Origin: Bombyx mori
Taxonomy: Eukaryota > Arthropoda > Insecta > Lepidoptera > Bombycidae
Assembly: GCF_030269925.1 (NCBI RefSeq)
Contig: NC_085135.1
Coordinates: 7,502,753-7,566,752, forward strand
Reading direction: 5' to 3'
Length of the DNA: 64,000 nt
Shown here: positions 11,031-20,505 of the stretch, in pieces
Position numbering within the stretch: position 1 is the stretch's first letter
How the letters are laid out: each line of letters begins with the position of its first letter
Notes under the pieces: generated by a model
What the model was told of the DNA's origin: nothing
What the model saw: only the letters and a program-made list of their open reading frames with translations
Databases searched by the model: none
Position numbers and translations under genes: made by a program

Positions 11031-11493
11031 TACTCCCCCTCCAAGTTGGGAACGCGTCCCGAGTCCAACTTGGGACTGTTAGTCTGAAGACGCGGCCTTC
11101 CTCTCTGCCTCTTTGGCATAATTGGATGCGTACTTGAATTTGACGGAGAGTGGGTTAAATCCGCGGTGTGATACTTGCCGATGACATTGTTTGACAAGTC
11201 TGCTATGAAGTACGTTGTAGGACTAACTATCTTTACTACGCGATACGGGCCATCCCGTCGTGGCATGAACTTACGTATTACACCCGTAGACGCATAAGCA
11301 AGCCATAACGAAGGAAATACTCTTCCAGTAGGACTCGGGAGCAAGCCACGGCGGTGGCATCAACAAGTGCGTAGAGTTCTACCCATCTTGTAGCTACATC
11401 CTCTACCAGGAGTACCCATCGCTCCCCCTGCTCTCCTTCTGGCAGTGGCCCGAACAAATCGATTGCGAGAACCTCTCCTCGCTGTTGAAGCAC
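11031..11493 (-). pseudogene. Integrase remnants of gypsy-type element (left)
   Basis: Two fused scraps on the minus strand. The first covers part of the integrase core (AIDLFGPLP ... WVLLVEDVATRWVELYA, 11278-11493), with the first catalytic aspartate region. The second is the C-terminal chromatin/DNA-binding part (MPRRDGPYRVVKIVSPTTY ... GKYHTADL) running to just before the 3' LTR. The sequence between them, with the other catalytic acids, is deleted and the frame changes at the junction. It cannot encode a working integrase. The right copy has the same breaks plus a His to Asp change near 43105. Confidence 0.75.
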
Positions 11494-12257
11494 AGGAGTG
11501 AGCCTATACGGCGGTACCGATATAGGCGGATGATCACCGGTATCAATGTGGTGCTCGGCGTAAAGAGTTGGGGCTCCCCCACCCTAAAGATGTCTCCATT
11601 CTGCTGCAATAAATGTGATAGCTGCTGCCGTTCATCGGAGCCAAGCATAGAACCCTTATCATCACGCAGGAAGTCAGCAGTAGAAGCAAACATGCATGGC
11701 TTAGGGCACTCATATTCAATTGGATAGGTAACCCGTTTTCCCGAAAAATGCCAAGTGGATGAAGCAAAGTCAAGCACAATACCTGCCGCCACCAAAAAAT
11801 CCATGCCAAGCAAAGTTTCATTATTTTGAGCATCTGGAAAAACAGTAAATTCAAGGGTTACTGACCTTTCGGGACTTATCCTTACTTCTAGAGTAGTGAG
11901 CAAAACTCGGCGGGTGCGCGCGGAACCGTCTGCAAGCCTCACCCGACGCCTGGTTTCCTCACACGGATGGTTATGCTTTAACAGCAATTCATAAAGCAAC
12001 GCACCGGCAACGCTACTCTTAGCTCCCGTATCCAACAAAGCATTACCTCGTATACCTAAAATTTGAACACTTAAAATTGGTCTTAACCTAACCTGGTGCT
12101 CAGTAGAGTTACTCTGGGCAACACTTTTCACATTAGAATTAATCGTCGAAAAATGTCCGACGTTTTCCATGGTCACCCTATTTTCGTTCATCATGGTCAC
12201 CCACCCTATCGCGGCCACTTGGTACCTCGGAATAACTATGTTTTGGTTCGGTACCAC
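11403..12257 (-). pseudogene. Gypsy-type protease with start of RT, truncated pol (left)
   Basis: An open frame with an aspartic protease core: LLDTGAKSSV (active-site DTG about residue 76) and a second flap/core motif near LLGMDFLVAAGIVLDF. It reaches the conserved pre-RT region (EHHIDTG ... PYR type, in a shifted frame) and then jumps to integrase sequence, so RT and RNase H are missing. No ATG opens the frame before residue 22, consistent with expression by frameshift from gag in an intact relative. Retroviral-type protease is the family role. Confidence 0.75.
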
Positions 12258-12366
12258 TCGAGTAACGCATCAGGGGCCTATTCCTAGAACTAATATTATT
12301 GTTTATATTATGAATTTTATATTTATAATATTAAATTATTATGAATTTCTAGAATAATTTTGAAGT
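12258..12366 (-). other. A/T-rich gag-pol junction and LINE target site
   Basis: Very A/T-rich stretch between the pol frame and the LINE tail. It ends with TAATTTTGAAGT (12355-12366), one copy of the 12-bp duplication made when the jockey LINE inserted; the partner is 17527-17538. Confidence 0.7.
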
Positions 12367-12610
12367 TTTTTTTTTTTTTTTTATGATTGAAGGTTTACTG
12401 GTGGCCCGAAGGCCTTTCCAGTTTCACCAGGACAGGTGGGCGAGCAAAGGCTCAGCCAAGAGGGGTGGGATTTGCTAACAACTGCCCGAGCGCCTCCGAA
12501 GGAGACCTAACAACTCAAGAGCAATTGTTTCGCGAATGAATCTACTACCGGATCGGAATCGCGACCCGCTGAGAAGATCCGGCGAGAAACTCAGCGGGCT
12601 GATGCATGGG

Positions 12611-15493
12611 TTAGGTTGCACGTCGACCTCTTTGTCGAGTTCGACGAGTACGGTTACCGGGGTCCCTAAGCCTGCCCCTAGTATTAGAGCTGAAGGCATC
12701 TAATGCAAAGGTTATTGGATCTGATGGATCCGTAAGGACGTGTCTAGGGCGTCGACGGTGACTGGCTCCTGCATGATCAGGATTCGGGGAGTAGTCAGCG
12801 GCGGCAACGATAAGGCGATTATCATGACGCATAGCCTTATCGAAGTATCGTTCCGACGCTGACTTCATGTATTTCCGAATTGATTCGAGGCCCAGGTCGT
12901 CGTGTAGGTCAACGTTCCTCACGAACCACGGAGCCCCGACAGCTAACCTGCAAAAGCGGGATTGTAGGGATTGGAGGGTGTCTATGTGTGTGCGGGCCGC
13001 GTGAGCGAACACCACACTCGCGTAAGTCATGACGGGCCTTATGCAAGTTTTGTAAAGTGTCACCTTGTTCCGAAGGGACATTTTACTCCGCTTACATATC
13101 ATGGGGTAGAGTCTACCGAGAATAAACGCGGCACGGTCACGGACTGATTTTATATGCGGGCGGAATGTCATCGATGCATCCAGGGTAACGCCCAGGTACT
13201 TGACCTTCCTGGCCCAGGGTATGGGTTGTCTAAAGAGAGTAATCGGGGGTGTGAGATTCCTCCTCCTAATCCGGGAGGAAATCCGTGTGGAGCTTCCCCT
13301 CTGAAATAGCACCGCAGTACTTTTCGCTGGGTTGATGTCTATGCGCCATTTTCGGAACCACTGTCCTAGGGCTAGGGCTACGCTCTGAAGCTTCTTCGCG
13401 ATTAGGGACTTATTTCTACTAGAATAGTAAACAGTCGTGTCGTCGGCGAATAAAGCTAAATGGGTCGGCGGCGACCGGGGAATATCGTTGACGAATAAGC
13501 TAAATAGGAGGGGTGAGAGGACAGAGCCTTGCGGGACTCCAGCTGTGAGAGGTCGTGGGGAGGAGCGGGTTCCCTCGACTCGATATCGAAAAGAGCGGTT
13601 CGACAAGAAGTCCCGTATGATGAGCACGAGACTATCCGGCACGCCCATGTTGAATAGTTTGAAAATCAAACCATTGTGCCAGACTTTGTCGAACGCTTTT
13701 GCGACGTCGAAGAAGAGAGCTCCCGTGTATAACGGTTTTGGTCGATTAAGCCCCACAAGAATGTGCTCCGTGAGGCGGTGCACCTGTTGAACGCATGAAT
13801 GATTTGTACGGAATCCGAATTGTTCATCGATGAGAATGCCCTTGGATGAGACGAAATCTCTGAGGCGCTTGTAGAGCAGACGCTCATACAGCTTGCCTAG
13901 AGACATGAGGAGGCTAATCGGGCGGTAGCTCGTCGGATGATTTTTTGGTTTACCGGGTTTATGTATGCCGATAACGTCCGCTTCTTTCCACACCGCGGGA
14001 AAGATACAGTTCGCCATAGCGGCATTGAAAATAGATGCCAACATCACGATGAGTTGGACGGGTAGAAGTTTAATAACGCGGTTAGATATACCGTCGGAAC
14101 CGGGAGCCTTGCGAGGACGTAGGTCTTTGATCAAGTCTTTAACTTCCATCGGGGTGACGGGTGGTAACGCATCCGAGGGTGGCAAGGAGGCTCTGCGTTC
14201 TACCTCACTGTCTACTAATTCTACATGAACAGGGTCCACGGATTGAGTGCTGGGCGTGCACTGGGTTTGCAATGTATCGGCCAGCAGCTCTGCTTTTTCG
14301 TCATCATCAAAGGCCGCGAGTCGGCCTGAGGGGCCTACGAGGGGGGGCATAGTTACTACCGTATCCGATTTGAGAGTACGAGCTAAGCGGTAGTAAGACC
14401 TTTGGGAGGGCGCGAGTCCTTCTAAGAAATCAGACCATCTGGCATCTCGGACTTCGGCGATGCGAGACTTTACGTCGCGTTGTAGGGCACGCATTCGAAT
14501 ACGATTTTCCGCGGTAGGATACCTGTCGTAGGCGCGTATCGAGGCGTTCTTAGCTCTAAGGAGTTCCCTAATATCGTCGGACAATTTGAAGCGGTGAAGG
14601 AAGTCCTCCGCTACAACTTGTTTCGATGACCTATCTAATGTCGAGGTGATGTGTGATGTTAAGATGTCTATGGCTTCAGCGGTATCCTGAGGAGACGGGG
14701 TAGAGTCCGGGTTGAACGGGAGCGATGGTGGATCAGATTCAGCCAGGCTGATGCCCAGCGTGTGCCAATCCACCACAGTCCTCGTGACGGGAACGGAATC
14801 GGGAGCGCGACCGAGCTTCATAACGACGGGACGGTGGTCTGAATCTAACTCTGAAACTACTTCGATCGAGTGTAAGCGCAGAGTTACGTTTTTTAATAAC
14901 GCTATGTCGAGTATATCCGGGCGATGCGCGATATTTAGCGGGTAGCGAGTCGGGGTTAACGGAGCGACGATATCGAAGGCGAGATCATCGACTAACGCGT
15001 CAAGCCGCCTGCCATTCGGGGTTGTGGTGTGTGAGTTCCACCTGATGTGTTTACAATTTACGTCGCCCGCCAGAATAACAGAGCTCCCCATACCGAGCAG
15101 CGCCTCGATATCACTGCTTAGAACGATCTTATCCGGTGGAAGATAAACGGACGCGATAACGATCGGCGCGTGTCCCGTCAGTGAGATTCGGCACACTGAT
15201 GCTTCGATATTAGCGAGCGCGGGAGGATCGAGCGGGACGCAATGCAGGGCTCTTCTATAGTAAATGACGGTACCACCACCACGGGCAGAGAGCCTGTCGT
15301 TCCTGACCATGTTATAGTTCGCGATTTTAGGGTCACGGCGCGCGGGCTTAAGTAGGGTCTCCTGCACTAAAAAGATATCAATTTGATGGTCACGCAAAAA
15401 GTCAGAAACCTGATCACGTTGATTTGCGAGACCGTAAGCGTTAAAAAATCCTATCGTCACGGATAGGGGCTTTATTCTACTTATATACGCCAT
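12611..15493 (-). CDS. Jockey-A ORF2: endonuclease-reverse transcriptase (left)
   Basis: A 960-aa frame with an ATG start, 3 bp after the ORF1 stop. The APE endonuclease (about 1-225) has QETLLK, GDVN at 143-146 and an intact SDH at 218-220. The reverse transcriptase (about 475-740) has KAPGSDG, DVAKAF, GVPQGSVLSPLLF and the FADD catalytic box at 682-685. A C-terminal region follows, without an obvious RNase H. The family function is target-primed reverse transcription in the nucleus. All key residues are present and the frame equals that of the right copy at 38741-41623, so it looks functional. FADD in place of YADD is normal for jockey-clade elements. Confidence 0.93.
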   Translation of the reverse strand: MAYISRIKPLSVTIGFFNAYGLANQRDQVSDFLRDHQIDIFLVQETLLKPARRDPKIANYNMVRNDRLSARGGGTVIYYRRALHCVPLDPPALANIEASVCRISLTGHAPIVIASVYLPPDKIVLSSDIEALLGMGSSVILAGDVNCKHIRWNSHTTTPNGRRLDALVDDLAFDIVAPLTPTRYPLNIAHRPDILDIALLKNVTLRLHSIEVVSELDSDHRPVVMKLGRAPDSVPVTRTVVDWHTLGISLAESDPPSLPFNPDSTPSPQDTAEAIDILTSHITSTLDRSSKQVVAEDFLHRFKLSDDIRELLRAKNASIRAYDRYPTAENRIRMRALQRDVKSRIAEVRDARWSDFLEGLAPSQRSYYRLARTLKSDTVVTMPPLVGPSGRLAAFDDDEKAELLADTLQTQCTPSTQSVDPVHVELVDSEVERRASLPPSDALPPVTPMEVKDLIKDLRPRKAPGSDGISNRVIKLLPVQLIVMLASIFNAAMANCIFPAVWKEADVIGIHKPGKPKNHPTSYRPISLLMSLGKLYERLLYKRLRDFVSSKGILIDEQFGFRTNHSCVQQVHRLTEHILVGLNRPKPLYTGALFFDVAKAFDKVWHNGLIFKLFNMGVPDSLVLIIRDFLSNRSFRYRVEGTRSSPRPLTAGVPQGSVLSPLLFSLFVNDIPRSPPTHLALFADDTTVYYSSRNKSLIAKKLQSVALALGQWFRKWRIDINPAKSTAVLFQRGSSTRISSRIRRRNLTPPITLFRQPIPWARKVKYLGVTLDASMTFRPHIKSVRDRAAFILGRLYPMICKRSKMSLRNKVTLYKTCIRPVMTYASVVFAHAARTHIDTLQSLQSRFCRLAVGAPWFVRNVDLHDDLGLESIRKYMKSASERYFDKAMRHDNRLIVAAADYSPNPDHAGASHRRRPRHVLTDPSDPITFALDAFSSNTRGRLRDPGNRTRRTRQRGRRAT

Positions 15494-15496
15494 TGA

Positions 15497-17119
15497 TTAC
15501 CGGCGGAGTGAGGGGAGGACGTACGTATTTAATGACGCGTATACGTCGGCGTATTCTTGCACAACGGCGATAAAGTGTTGTGCAGTGGAGGCAGCGCGAA
15601 TGGCGTCGCCCAAAGCGTTAACGCGCTGAAAGTTGATCGACTGAAAGAAGTCGATCGCTAAAGCGAGATTTTCGGACGCGGTCGGAGGGCAAGTCGCGGG
15701 AGAGGGACGAGTCGCGGGGGCGGGACGAATCGCGGAGGAGGGAGTTGTAGCCGTGTTCGTGTACGGCAGCGGTTTCGCCCAGGCCGAGACACTGGGCACC
15801 GCCGCCGGAACGAACGCTGGCTTAGCCTGCGACGCAGAGGGTGCCGAGGCTTTGATGTCTGGGCCGGAAGCTCGGAGGCGGTTTCGGCGGGCGACGCGGC
15901 GATTTATTTTCGGGGCTCGGGGGCATCCGCGGTAATTTGCGGGGTGACCCTGTGTTCGACACAGGACGCAGCTAGGCGGTTCCGTCGCGGTTTTTTGATC
16001 GCGAGTGCATAGGGCCGTGGCGTGATCGCCTAAACATTTGACGCATCGGGGGCGCGCGTGACAGTTACGGGAAGAGTGCCCATACAATTGACAGTTATGG
16101 CACTGGCTAGGAGTGCCTTTTTTATGGGGGGCGTCGACAGCGATACCAGAGAGCCTACAGACGGTCTGTGTGTTAAAGATTTTCTTACCCTCGGGGGTAG
16201 GCTGGAGAGCGACTAGAACCATATTATATGGCTCCCTACCGCGACCGGTGTGCATACGGTGCACAGAATTCACTGGTAGGCCTTGTTCTAACAGGTCGAC
16301 TTTTACGAGCTCTACATCTAACTCTTTAGGGATTCCGCGTATTACAACGCGGAGTTCGCGCTCCTCCTGAAGCGTATAAGTGTGGAAGCTTATACGCTCC
16401 TTACGGAGGTAAGAGGTGAGGGCCCTATGGTCATCAGATGAATGCACCTTTATTTGGATGCCGTTCGCGAGGTTACGGGCATTCGTGAAATTGATATTTT
16501 TGGCCTTAAGGGCCAGGGAAACTCGATCCCAAGCTGCCTTCTCTTGAAGGATTACCGGAGGAGGGGACTGGGTTTTATTTTGTGCCACCGGACGCGGCGA
16601 CGGACTGGCACGGGCTGGAGGCGCAACGGGAGTCTGGGAGCGGGGGCGCGACGCGTTCGCGGCTTTGCTAATTTTAGCGGCCGCGGGAGCTCGAGACTCC
16701 GCGGCACGCTTCTTACTCTTTTGTACCAGGGTAAATCCATCCGTCGTTGAGGCGGGGGCGAGGTCGACCTCCATCTCCGAGTCAGAGTCGGAGGACGAGG
16801 AGGCGGGCGCAGGTGACCTACGAGCAGGTGTTTTGGAGGGCGCGACGGAGGCCGCGGATGATCGCACAGCTGGAACGGTGGCCACGGCGAACGACGCAGC
16901 AGTTTTACTCGCCAGTATAGGCGACGCGGGAACGGCAGGCACGACGGAGGCTGCGGTGCTCGATGTAGAAGCTTTGCACGCAGGTACAGGCGACGCAGGA
17001 GCAGCGAGCACGGCGGAGTCTTCGAGAGAGCTCGCAGTGTGATTGGCCTTGAAAGCCAGAAACTCTGAGGCGAGCTGTGGATGACGAAGTCGGAGGAACT
17101 CCGCGAATACAGCGTCCAT
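15497..17119 (-). CDS. Jockey-A ORF1: gag-like zinc-knuckle protein (left)
   Basis: 540 aa from the ATG at 17119; the frame upstream has only a TTG. The N-terminal third is Ala/Pro/Ser-rich and low in complexity, with an acidic serine patch (SSSSDSDSEMEVD). Then a PRE_C2HC-like region (about 215-335) and three CCHC-type knuckles starting at about residue 340 (CHNCQLYGHSSRNC, CVKCLGDHATALC, CVLCRTQGHPANYRGC). In this family ORF1 packages the RNA into a ribonucleoprotein and guides it to the nucleus. It shares the transcript with ORF2. Confidence 0.9.
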   Translation of the reverse strand: MDAVFAEFLRLRHPQLASEFLAFKANHTASSLEDSAVLAAPASPVPACKASTSSTAASVVPAVPASPILASKTAASFAVATVPAVRSSAASVAPSKTPARRSPAPASSSSDSDSEMEVDLAPASTTDGFTLVQKSKKRAAESRAPAAAKISKAANASRPRSQTPVAPPARASPSPRPVAQNKTQSPPPVILQEKAAWDRVSLALKAKNINFTNARNLANGIQIKVHSSDDHRALTSYLRKERISFHTYTLQEERELRVVIRGIPKELDVELVKVDLLEQGLPVNSVHRMHTGRGREPYNMVLVALQPTPEGKKIFNTQTVCRLSGIAVDAPHKKGTPSQCHNCQLYGHSSRNCHARPRCVKCLGDHATALCTRDQKTATEPPSCVLCRTQGHPANYRGCPRAPKINRRVARRNRLRASGPDIKASAPSASQAKPAFVPAAVPSVSAWAKPLPYTNTATTPSSAIRPAPATRPSPATCPPTASENLALAIDFFQSINFQRVNALGDAIRAASTAQHFIAVVQEYADVYASLNTYVLPSLRR

Positions 17120-17526
17120 GATCGCTGAGTGCCCAGGTGGGGCGGCCCTGGGTCTTGACAACACTCGCCTTGCGGCGAGGCCCCAACTTCTCGGACCTGA
17201 GCGGTTCTATTGAACACAGGTGGCGATGCGGCGCGATTACTACAGGACAAAGAAAAAAACACAACAAAACCGAAATAACAAAAAGAAACAAAACAATTAA
17301 ACACTTCCAGGAAAGCAGTTTGTCGGCAGATGTACCACGAACACAGAAATAACGAAAGGAAACAAAACAAATAAAAACTTCCAGGAAAAACACTTGGTCG
17401 GCAGATGTACCACGAACACAGGCCGCGCGAACAATGGCCGGGCTAACAAAAGCCGGGCGAACAAAGGCCGGGCGATCGAGTGGTCGATGGGCACGTCCGC
17501 ACGTGACGGGTGCCTCTATCGGAATC
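17120..17526 (-). promoter_or_regulatory. Jockey-A 5' UTR with internal repeats (left)
   Basis: A 407-bp leader that opens GATTCCGATAGAGGC and carries four 15-bp repeats of the type GCCCGGCNTTTGTTN, then two 75-bp repeats beginning GTGGTACATCTGCCGAC (same in the right copy at 36761-36820 and 36821-36969). Jockey-clade LINEs transcribe from promoters inside their own 5' UTR, so these repeats are candidate promoter elements by inference. Confidence 0.55.
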
Positions 17527-18857
17527 TAATTTTGAAGTCTAACCTTGTTATCAGTACCGAAAAAGCGCGGAGGAAGAATCGCCTTAAAATCGGTAGGATA
17601 ATAATTATTTTCATTATCAACAAAACATTGTTTACGATTATTAATATAAATGGACGACTTTACGGTGTTTGAAGTGCAAGCTGTATGCAACGAGCTGTCG
17701 CGATGAATAGAGTTCACTGAACTTGACAGCTGTGTATTTACTTTACCAATAGGTAAATCGGATGTGACTGATCGGGTCCTTGCAGCGTCGACGGCGTAAT
17801 AACTTGCGTTACACTTTGTACACTGAGACCGAGTAACACATTTGGTACCACACCCGTAACACGAGGATACAGCTTGCGTATTTTCGTTGTCGAATTTAGT
17901 TTTTGACGCTAATTTTAAACACTCATCACGAATATGTCCGTACTTTTTGCAATAAACACAGAACAGTCTTTTAACAATCGACGTAGATGATACATTATCA
18001 GTGTTCGTGTAGCGAGGCGCGGGGACTCGAACGGTGCTCGGCGCAGCGCTGTCGTCGCGTGGCGGGCCGCCAGCGGGGCCCGAGTTGAATATTTTCCGCG
18101 GCGTCATCCGCGCGTATGTATGCTGCGAAGTCGAAGCACCGGTGGGAACTTCGCCTACGGTACTACCCGATGAACGTGGCGTCGCTCGCTGAGGATGATG
18201 AATAAATTCAGGCGGACTGGTCTCGTAGATGGAGTCCTCGATATGGCGCGTTTTCTTTAATAACGTGTCGTATGAAGTTATTTCGTCTCTTCTTAATCTT
18301 TTACGAACACGACGGTGTAGAAGGCCGTAAAGCATATCAATTTGAACTTTCTCACTAAGGTCACCAGGTGGGAGTCGAGCTAGTAGGGCTCGTGCTCTGG
18401 CAACGAAGATCTCCGTCTTCTCTCTTTGTCCTTGCGACATTTTGAAGAGCTCTAAGTAGACTCGATGGGGCGGTCTGCAATCACCGAAAGCGCTTCGTAA
18501 CGATGATAAAGCGTCGTCCCAGGAAGTGATGCTAGCTTTAACGCCTTGCCACCACACGGCTGCATTTCCGGTTAGTAACATCGAGAGTCCTCGTAACGCG
18601 ATGGCGTGTCCTACGTCAGCACAATCTTTGTATGATTCGACCGCGTCAAGGAAACCGTCGAGTGAGTCGCCGGGCGCTCCGCTGAACCGCGCCGTGCATG
18701 ACGCGAAGTTCCCAGAATGGTGAGCGGGCGTCGAGGAAGGCGGCGATGTCGGCTCCGACGTCGGTGTTGCTGATGATTCGAGTTGAGTTTTATGCTCAAA
18801 AACTCGGTCGAGTAGGCGTTCGAATGCTGCCATTTGACTTTCTTGTAATGACGCCAT
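17526..18857 (-). CDS. Gag of gypsy-type element, truncated by LINE (left)
   Basis: 443 codons from the ATG at 18857. The N-terminal part has a coiled-coil-like start. The central capsid-like region (FSGAPGDSLDGFLDAVESY ... LTGNAAVWWQGV ... FKMSQGQREKTEIFVARARAL) matches the retrotransposon gag fold of Ty3/gypsy elements. A CCHC knuckle CVYCKKYGHIRDEC starts at about 300, with more cysteines after it. The stop is created at the LINE boundary: the last codons are host, and the G of TAG is the first base of jockey-A. The continued host frame would stop five codons later, so gag is nearly complete. Residue 340 is Cys here and Gly in the right copy. Confidence 0.85.
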   Translation of the reverse strand: MASLQESQMAAFERLLDRVFEHKTQLESSATPTSEPTSPPSSTPAHHSGNFASCTARFSGAPGDSLDGFLDAVESYKDCADVGHAIALRGLSMLLTGNAAVWWQGVKASITSWDDALSSLRSAFGDCRPPHRVYLELFKMSQGQREKTEIFVARARALLARLPPGDLSEKVQIDMLYGLLHRRVRKRLRRDEITSYDTLLKKTRHIEDSIYETSPPEFIHHPQRATPRSSGSTVGEVPTGASTSQHTYARMTPRKIFNSGPAGGPPRDDSAAPSTVRVPAPRYTNTDNVSSTSIVKRLFCVYCKKYGHIRDECLKLASKTKFDNENTQAVSSCYGCGTKCVTRSQCTKCNASYYAVDAARTRSVTSDLPIGKVNTQLSSSVNSIHRDSSLHTACTSNTVKSSIYINNRKQCFVDNENNYYPTDFKAILPPRFFGTDNKVRLQN

Positions 18858-19023
18858 GTTGTTTGCGGTAAATGTTGGCGTCGGTCCCGCGGTTGAACCA
18901 ATTTCTTCTTCAACGTCTTGAAAATCGGATTGACGCCGTGACTGACGACGAGTACGTGTCGTAATTACGTAGATTCACTCCGAAATACTAGTTAAAGGGC
19001 CCGCGCTTGGGCTGCCAGTTTAA

Positions 19024-19243
19024 TGTTAGGTGCCCGACTGGCATGAGACTCTCTGGTTGTCAGTTCCGGTATCGACCGGGGACGCGTGTATTCCGCTTCA
19101 AAGTCTGGCGCGCACTAATTGGGGGTACGAATGATGCAACAGATGCGCGGGCGCGGGTAGCGCGGGGTGGGTCGTCGCGGCACGGACCTGAGTCACATTC
19201 CCTTTGGCTGCTGTTGCCCCGCGAAACGGAACGCTGCGTTACA
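19024..19243 (-). repeat. 5' LTR of gypsy-type element (left)
   Basis: 220 bp, same ends as 10811-11030. In transcription order it is followed by TTAAACTGGCAGCCC and then gag. It would supply the promoter for the element. Confidence 0.85.
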
Positions 19244-20505
19244 ATGTAATAATAATCAACATCAACTTTTACAAATTTAAACCGAATTAAATTTTGTTTC
19301 AAATGTGAAGGGTAGATGACGCTGTTCTTAATTATTTCAGAATTTAAAATTAAAATCTGAAAGCCTTGAAACATCAATCCACATAAATGTAATTTAAAAA
19401 CTACAGTAAGAGGCTTAAATAAAAAGCTGAACTTAACTCAGCCTTAACTAGAATTTTCTTCGGAATTCAATAGTAAAGTTCAAGTTATTTTGATGAAATC
19501 AAAACCGAAATATTCATAGCATCTTAAACAATCACCTACGAATAAATATTAGTTATTATATTATTTATTATTCGTAGACAATCACAACGGTTTTATAGTT
19601 TTGGGAAGGGATTTTTTGTAACGCCATCTCGTAAAGTATTTCGGTATTACATTACAAAACAAAATTGTTTCTCCAACAGTAACAACAGTACTTGCTTCGG
19701 CAGTACTTAAACTAAAATACTAACAGTAACAACATTAACGTTATTTAATGTATAAACCGTTCAATAAGAACTGCAAACTATCCCCTTGAAGCTACAGTTT
19801 ATGTAGGAATAATGACTTTTTGGCGGGAACGCGAGGTGTGAAGTTGTGTGATTTGTTTTAATTTGTCTATTTAGTGTTTCTTCGGGTTTAAATGTGTAAT
19901 AATAGTGGTTTATTAACTGTTTAATATCTGTGAAAGTGCACAAATGTGGGAAAATTAAACAAAGACGCTGTACGTAACTTCTCGGTTTCCTCCAAAAAGT
20001 CCACTGAGATCTTAGTAAACGACCACCACCATTTTACTGAGATTATATTTCATTCCATATCATCTCATCTCATTTCATTTCATCCCATTTGATTAATGTC
20101 TCAAATTAATCATCTTCATTTCATTTCACTCCATAATATCACATTTCATTTCACTCCATAATATCATTTTTCATAAAAATATGAATATAAATTAAAATAA
20201 GACATGACTTAAAGGTCTCAGTTACCAGGTCATAAAATCCATTACAAATAGGAATAATTCCAGCGCACCCTGGCGGCCGTAGATTACCATTCTCGAATAT
20301 TTATAGTCTGTGGCATGTCACTTTTTACATCGAAAAAAGTCAGGATCGAAATTTTTGAGCGAGCCATAGTTTGTGGTGATAAAATTAATAATTTCAAGTA
20401 GATTAATTGTTGTAATTGATATAACTAGTTAATATGAGTAAAATAAAGTTGTGAGTGATTGATATAATATACAATTTAGGAACCAGAAGTACCGTAGAAT
20501 TAAAT
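19244..20505. other. Noncoding tail of composite unit, unique sequence (left)
   Basis: 1.26 kb of A/T-rich sequence without a credible ORF. It contains a perfect short inverted repeat around CTACGAATAAATA ... TATTTATTATTCGTAG (19546-19580), a CAT/TCAT-rich run with a duplicated TTTCACTCCATAATATCA (20130-20165), and a block near 20270-20350 of higher complexity (CTGGCGGCCG, a TATAGT stretch). It is not part of the LTR element. It may be internal sequence of the carrier transposon or captured host promoter or exon sequence. The right copy (33730-34990) is almost identical. Confidence 0.5.

Larger units (their letters stand above)
12367..17526 (-). mobile_element. Full-length jockey-clade LINE (jockey-A, left)
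   Basis: A 5.16-kb LINE with a 12-bp target duplication TAATTTTGAAGT (12355-12366 and 17527-17538), a poly(A) tail (poly(T) 12367-12382) and a 5' end GATTCCGATAGAGGC that recurs at 36708 and 62058. Order: 5' UTR with short tandem repeats (17120-17526), ORF1, ORF2 separated by 3 bp, 3' UTR (12383-12610). Both ORFs are open. The 3' UTR matches an abundant Bombyx LINE 3' end I know, possibly the family called L1Bm; the name is from memory. It lies between gag and pol of a gypsy-type element, and its first base completes the TAG that ends gag. Confidence 0.9.
10811..19243 (-). mobile_element. Gypsy-type LTR retrotransposon, deleted, split by LINE (left)
   Basis: Two 220-bp LTRs (19024-19243 as 5' LTR, 10811-11030 as 3' LTR) begin TGTAACGCAG and end CACCTAACA. 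A G-rich polypurine tract (GGAGGGGGAG) precedes the 3' LTR, and TGGCAGCCC lies 5 bases after the 5' LTR as a possible primer site. Gag, a protease with only the first residues of RT, and integrase scraps remain; most of RT, all of RNase H and part of integrase are gone. A jockey LINE sits between gag and pol. Without the LINE the element is about 3.3 kb, so it is non-autonomous. The outer flanks (TTTTAA and ATGTAA) do not form a clear duplication. Confidence 0.8.

Noticed and set aside
16665..17042. 125-codon frames opposite jockey ORF1 (also 37192-37569 and 62540-62917)
   Set aside because: Antisense shadows of the G+C-rich Ala/Pro region; conserved only because the sense ORF is.
12367..17526. 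Jockey-A as a telomere-targeted SART or TRAS element
   Set aside because: No TTAGG repeats at its flanks, and the target duplication is ordinary gypsy-element sequence.
19761..19943. 60-codon frame conserved in both composites (34291-34473)
   Set aside because: The composites are near-identical everywhere, so conservation is no evidence of selection. Low-complexity product, no domain.
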